Shown here piece by piece: positions 62,324 through 64,000 of a stretch of 64,000 nt of DNA. The notes below the pieces were generated by a model. It had not been told where the DNA came from and searched no databases. It saw only the letters and a program-made list of their open reading frames with translations. The DNA comes from Archangium gephyra (GTDB lineage Bacteria; Myxococcota; Myxococcia; Myxococcales; Myxococcaceae): the NCBI GenBank assembly GCA_003243425.1, contig QFQP01000004.1, positions 189,315-253,314 on the forward strand. The letters are read 5' to 3'. The translations under genes and the position numbers were made by a program. Within the stretch, counting starts at the first letter, position 1. Every line of letters begins with the position of its first letter.

Positions 62324-63225
62324 GCGACCCACGAAGACTGATTGAAGCGCCGTCGACGCCGGCCGATCGCGTGGTAGCGCGCGCGGCGGAGGTTCGCCCG
62401 AATGCGCTGCCGGCCGGCGGTTGGGCTGCGGTGATGAAACGCGCGTCGCGGCCACGGGTGCTTCCGCTCATCGCGTTGTCGGCAGCATCGATCGCTGCGG
62501 GCATTGGAATCTCGATGATGGCGGCGCGGCCAACGACGACGCCACCGACGCAACAACGACGCATTCCCGAAGTGCAGGCCGAAGCTGGAGCCGCCTGGGG
62601 CCGGACCTCCGACGACGAGTTGCGGCTCACGAAGGGGCGACTCCAGATCAATCGCGAAGGCTCGACACGGCTCACACTGCTGGCGACCGACGACGTGGCG
62701 ATTCAGACGTCTCGAAGCCGGTTTCTGGCCGAGGTCACCGACGATGGCGTGTCCATCTTCGTGCAGGACGGCGAAGTTCAGGTTCGAACGCGAACCGGCG
62801 TGAAGACCATCAAGACTGGCGAGAAGTTCGTGTGGCCGCCGCTTCCGGAGATCCCGTCGCAGTTGGTGGCCGGGACGATCGATTCGGAGTGCATGGATCG
62901 ATCGGACCAGCTCGGTTGCCTGGAAGCGCTGACCGGGAGTTCCGATGCGCTCGAAGCGGAGGTTTCGTTGTTCGAGCTGGGACTTCTGCGATCGAAGCAG
63001 GGCGATCGTGAGGGCGCGTTGAACGCGTGGCGCGATTCGTTGAACCGGTTTCCCGAAGGCTCACTGCATCCCGAGGTGCGGTTGGCGATGTTGTTGGAGC
63101 TCATCCGTGCACGCCGATTTCATGACGCGACGAGGGTGGCTCGGGAGTTCGAGAGCTCGTGCGTCGACGACCCCCGGCGAGCACAGGTGGAGCAGCTGCG
63201 GAAGTCGATCCAGGCCGCGCCGTGA
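62320..63225 (+). CDS. FecR-like membrane protein, possible sigma-factor regulator
   Basis: 301 residues. A single hydrophobic segment (LPLIALSAASIAAGIGISMM, about 47-66) divides a short cytosolic N-terminus from a longer outer part. About 75-165 has a FecR-like beta-rich unit (TKGRLQINREG, DDVAIQTSRSRFLAEVTDDGVSIFVQDGEVQV), and the C-terminal part has helical TPR-like sequence (ALNAWRDSLNRFPEGSLHPEVRLAM). It overlaps the ECF sigma gene by 4 bases, so it may be the cognate anti-sigma factor, though its cytosolic part is short. Confidence 0.82.
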   Translation: MSDPRRLIEAPSTPADRVVARAAEVRPNALPAGGWAAVMKRASRPRVLPLIALSAASIAAGIGISMMAARPTTTPPTQQRRIPEVQAEAGAAWGRTSDDELRLTKGRLQINREGSTRLTLLATDDVAIQTSRSRFLAEVTDDGVSIFVQDGEVQVRTRTGVKTIKTGEKFVWPPLPEIPSQLVAGTIDSECMDRSDQLGCLEALTGSSDALEAEVSLFELGLLRSKQGDREGALNAWRDSLNRFPEGSLHPEVRLAMLLELIRARRFHDATRVAREFESSCVDDPRRAQVEQLRKSIQAAP

Positions 63226-63257
63226 GTCGGCGCTCCGCATCGGGTTTTCCGCTGCGC

Positions 63258-63581
63258 TCAGGCACCGATGCTGATGATGACCGAGGTCGAGCCGGTGTAC
63301 GCGTGGCCAGCCTCGCGGACTTCCGCCACGAGCAACGACGACAGACCGATGCGACGGAGTTCCTGCATGAGCGACTCACGCACGTCGACCAGCTTCAGTT
63401 CGCCACCGAAGCGCGCGAGGTGCGAGCGAACGCGCATCAGCAACGCGATGCCGCTGGCGTCGATCTGCTGCACCGCGCCGAGGCCCAGCTTCAACGACCG
63501 GTGACCGATGTGCGGCGCCACCACGGGAGCCAGCGAGAGCGCCGCGTTACCGACCAGATCGCAGGGGACGTCGAGCTGCAT
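63258..63581 (-). CDS. STAS domain protein (anti-anti-sigma type)
   Basis: A 107-residue protein from ATG 63581 (MQLDVPCDLVGNAALS). The STAS motif KLGLGAVQQIDASGIALLMRVRSHLARFGGELKLVDV contains the conserved phosphorylatable Ser in DASG (about 50). It resembles SpoIIAA/RsbV anti-anti-sigma factors, which act in partner-switching. No kinase or SpoIIAB-type gene is present here. It is convergent with the FecR-like gene (33-base gap) and lies next to the IS3 remnant. Confidence 0.82.
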   Translation of the reverse strand: MQLDVPCDLVGNAALSLAPVVAPHIGHRSLKLGLGAVQQIDASGIALLMRVRSHLARFGGELKLVDVRESLMQELRRIGLSSLLVAEVREAGHAYTGSTSVIISIGA

Positions 63582-63659
63582 GGTGTTCTCCGTGTTGGGG
63601 ACACCATCTCGTTGTGCACTTGCGATGCCCGCCGAAGTTGTTCCGCGGTGGAACACTTC

Positions 63660-63922
63660 CGGCCGGCGAGCGGCTCAGGAAGAAGGGCGTCCGGGTCAGC
63701 CGAAAGAGGGTCTGCCGGCTGATGAAGCAGGACGGGCTGGTGGGCCGACCTCGTCGCCGCTTCAAGAACACGACGGACAGCTCGCACTCGATGCCCGTCG
63801 CCGAGAATCTGCTCGCACGCGACTTCAAGGCCGAGGCCCCCAATCAGCGGTGGGTAGGCGACACGACCGAGCTGACGACGCCCAGCGGGAAGCTCTACCT
63901 CGCGGTCATCCTCGACCTGTTC
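63660..63922 (+). mobile_element. IS3-family transposase (orfB) remnant, 5' truncated
   Basis: A fragment of IS3-family OrfB. From about 63668 it reads RLRKKGVRVSRKRVCRLMKQDGLVGRP, the HTH_21 region, followed by NQRWVGDTTELTTPSGKLYLAVILDLF, the start of the integrase catalytic core with the first Asp. The first about 60 or more residues and the rest of the core are missing. It ends exactly where a second IS3-type end begins (63923), so it was cut by that insertion. It is non-functional. Confidence 0.85.
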
Positions 63923-64000
63923 TGAATCGGCCCGGGATTTCCGGAGGCTCTCAAGAGAGGGAAGCTGGAGCCAATGGGAACAGGGAAGAGGTATCCGAAG
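63923..64000 (+). mobile_element. Left end of a second IS3-family element (runs off window)
   Basis: TGAATCGGCCCGGGATTTCC at 63923-63942 resembles the terminal inverted repeat of IS3-family elements (TGAACCGCCCCGG... type), continuing with GGAGGCTCTC. It is directly followed, after a GGAG Shine-Dalgarno, by an ATG that opens a typical OrfA start. It is inserted in the middle of the older orfB remnant, giving a nested arrangement. Confidence 0.78.
63974..64000 (+). CDS. IS3-family transposase OrfA (start only)
   Basis: Nine codons MGTGKRYPK beginning at ATG 63974, in the position and style of IS3-family OrfA (HTH protein of the orfAB frameshift-produced transposase). A GGAG sequence lies 6-9 bases upstream. 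The rest is outside the window, so whether the element is intact is unknown. Confidence 0.7.

Noticed and set aside
63015..63055. Fourth copy of the LN-x-F pattern in the FecR-like gene
   Set aside because: LNAWRDSLNRF has the 21-base offset but the palindromic bases GTTC are missing; it looks like an ordinary TPR helix.

Overview
This GC-rich window, with codons strongly biased to G/C in the third position, looks like chromosomal DNA from a member of the Myxococcota, probably a Myxococcus/Anaeromyxobacter relative. The evidence is indirect: many lipoproteins with Asp- or Cys-rich repeats, a PilZ-like domain fused to an Hsp70, a fused isobutyryl-CoA mutase, a DUF1844 protein, S46 peptidase, CehA/McbA-type lipoprotein and Fe-S photolyase. 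Genes are tightly packed on both strands, and no intergenic gap exceeds 300 bases. I see no tRNA, rRNA or CRISPR.

Layout. 1-5.6 kb: clpB (3' end outside the window) faces a hypothetical gene across a perfect palindrome; then small housekeeping genes, thiE and a class I amidotransferase-like hydrolase. 5.7-13.9 kb: a large repeat-rich VWA lipoprotein, a SUFU-like protein, a response regulator with a degenerate GGDEF domain, a fatty acid desaturase and a metallo-beta-lactamase-fold hydrolase. 13.9-17.2 kb: rpsF-rpsR-rplI, a terminator, a Uma2-type nuclease gene and dnaB, all on the minus strand. 17.4-24 kb: an export cluster of a lipoprotein, an outer-membrane protein, a very large lipoprotein with an alpha/beta-hydrolase core, a cytosolic hydrolase and a hypothetical protein. 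24-31 kb: a polytopic membrane protein, the Mrp/ApbC Fe-S carrier with three trailing genes, and 3-hydroxybutyryl-CoA dehydrogenase plus enoyl-CoA hydratase. 31-42.8 kb: a CehA/McbA lipoprotein, an aminotransferase, icmF, a methyltransferase, HMG-CoA lyase and a GNAT. With the two 29-30 kb enzymes these suggest acyl-CoA and branched-chain amino-acid metabolism. 42.9-50 kb: a NarL-type two-component pair whose regulator is frameshifted, a lipoprotein with one CXXCH motif, a PilZ-like/Hsp70 fusion and an Fe-S photolyase. 49.8-53.9 kb: guaB and guaA on either side of a small lipoprotein. 53.9-60.5 kb: S46 peptidase, a phospholipase D-like protein with an internal HhH domain, a hydrolase-TetR pair and a Cys-rich Kazal-like lipoprotein. 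60.6-64 kb: a Pro-rich exported protein, ECF sigma factor, FecR-like protein and STAS protein, then a broken IS3 remnant cut by the left end of a second IS3-family element.

The most unusual signal is a 39-base motif made of two imperfect palindromes spaced 21 bases apart. It occurs three times: it fills the short gap upstream of tetR (59553-59591) and lies inside two unrelated lipoprotein genes (33855-33893 and 44936-44974), where it is read in the same codon phase as an LN-x-F-type peptide repeat. Other leads are the frameshifted regulator, the PilZ-like/Hsp70 fusion, the sigma/FecR/exported-protein module and the palindrome upstream of clpB.
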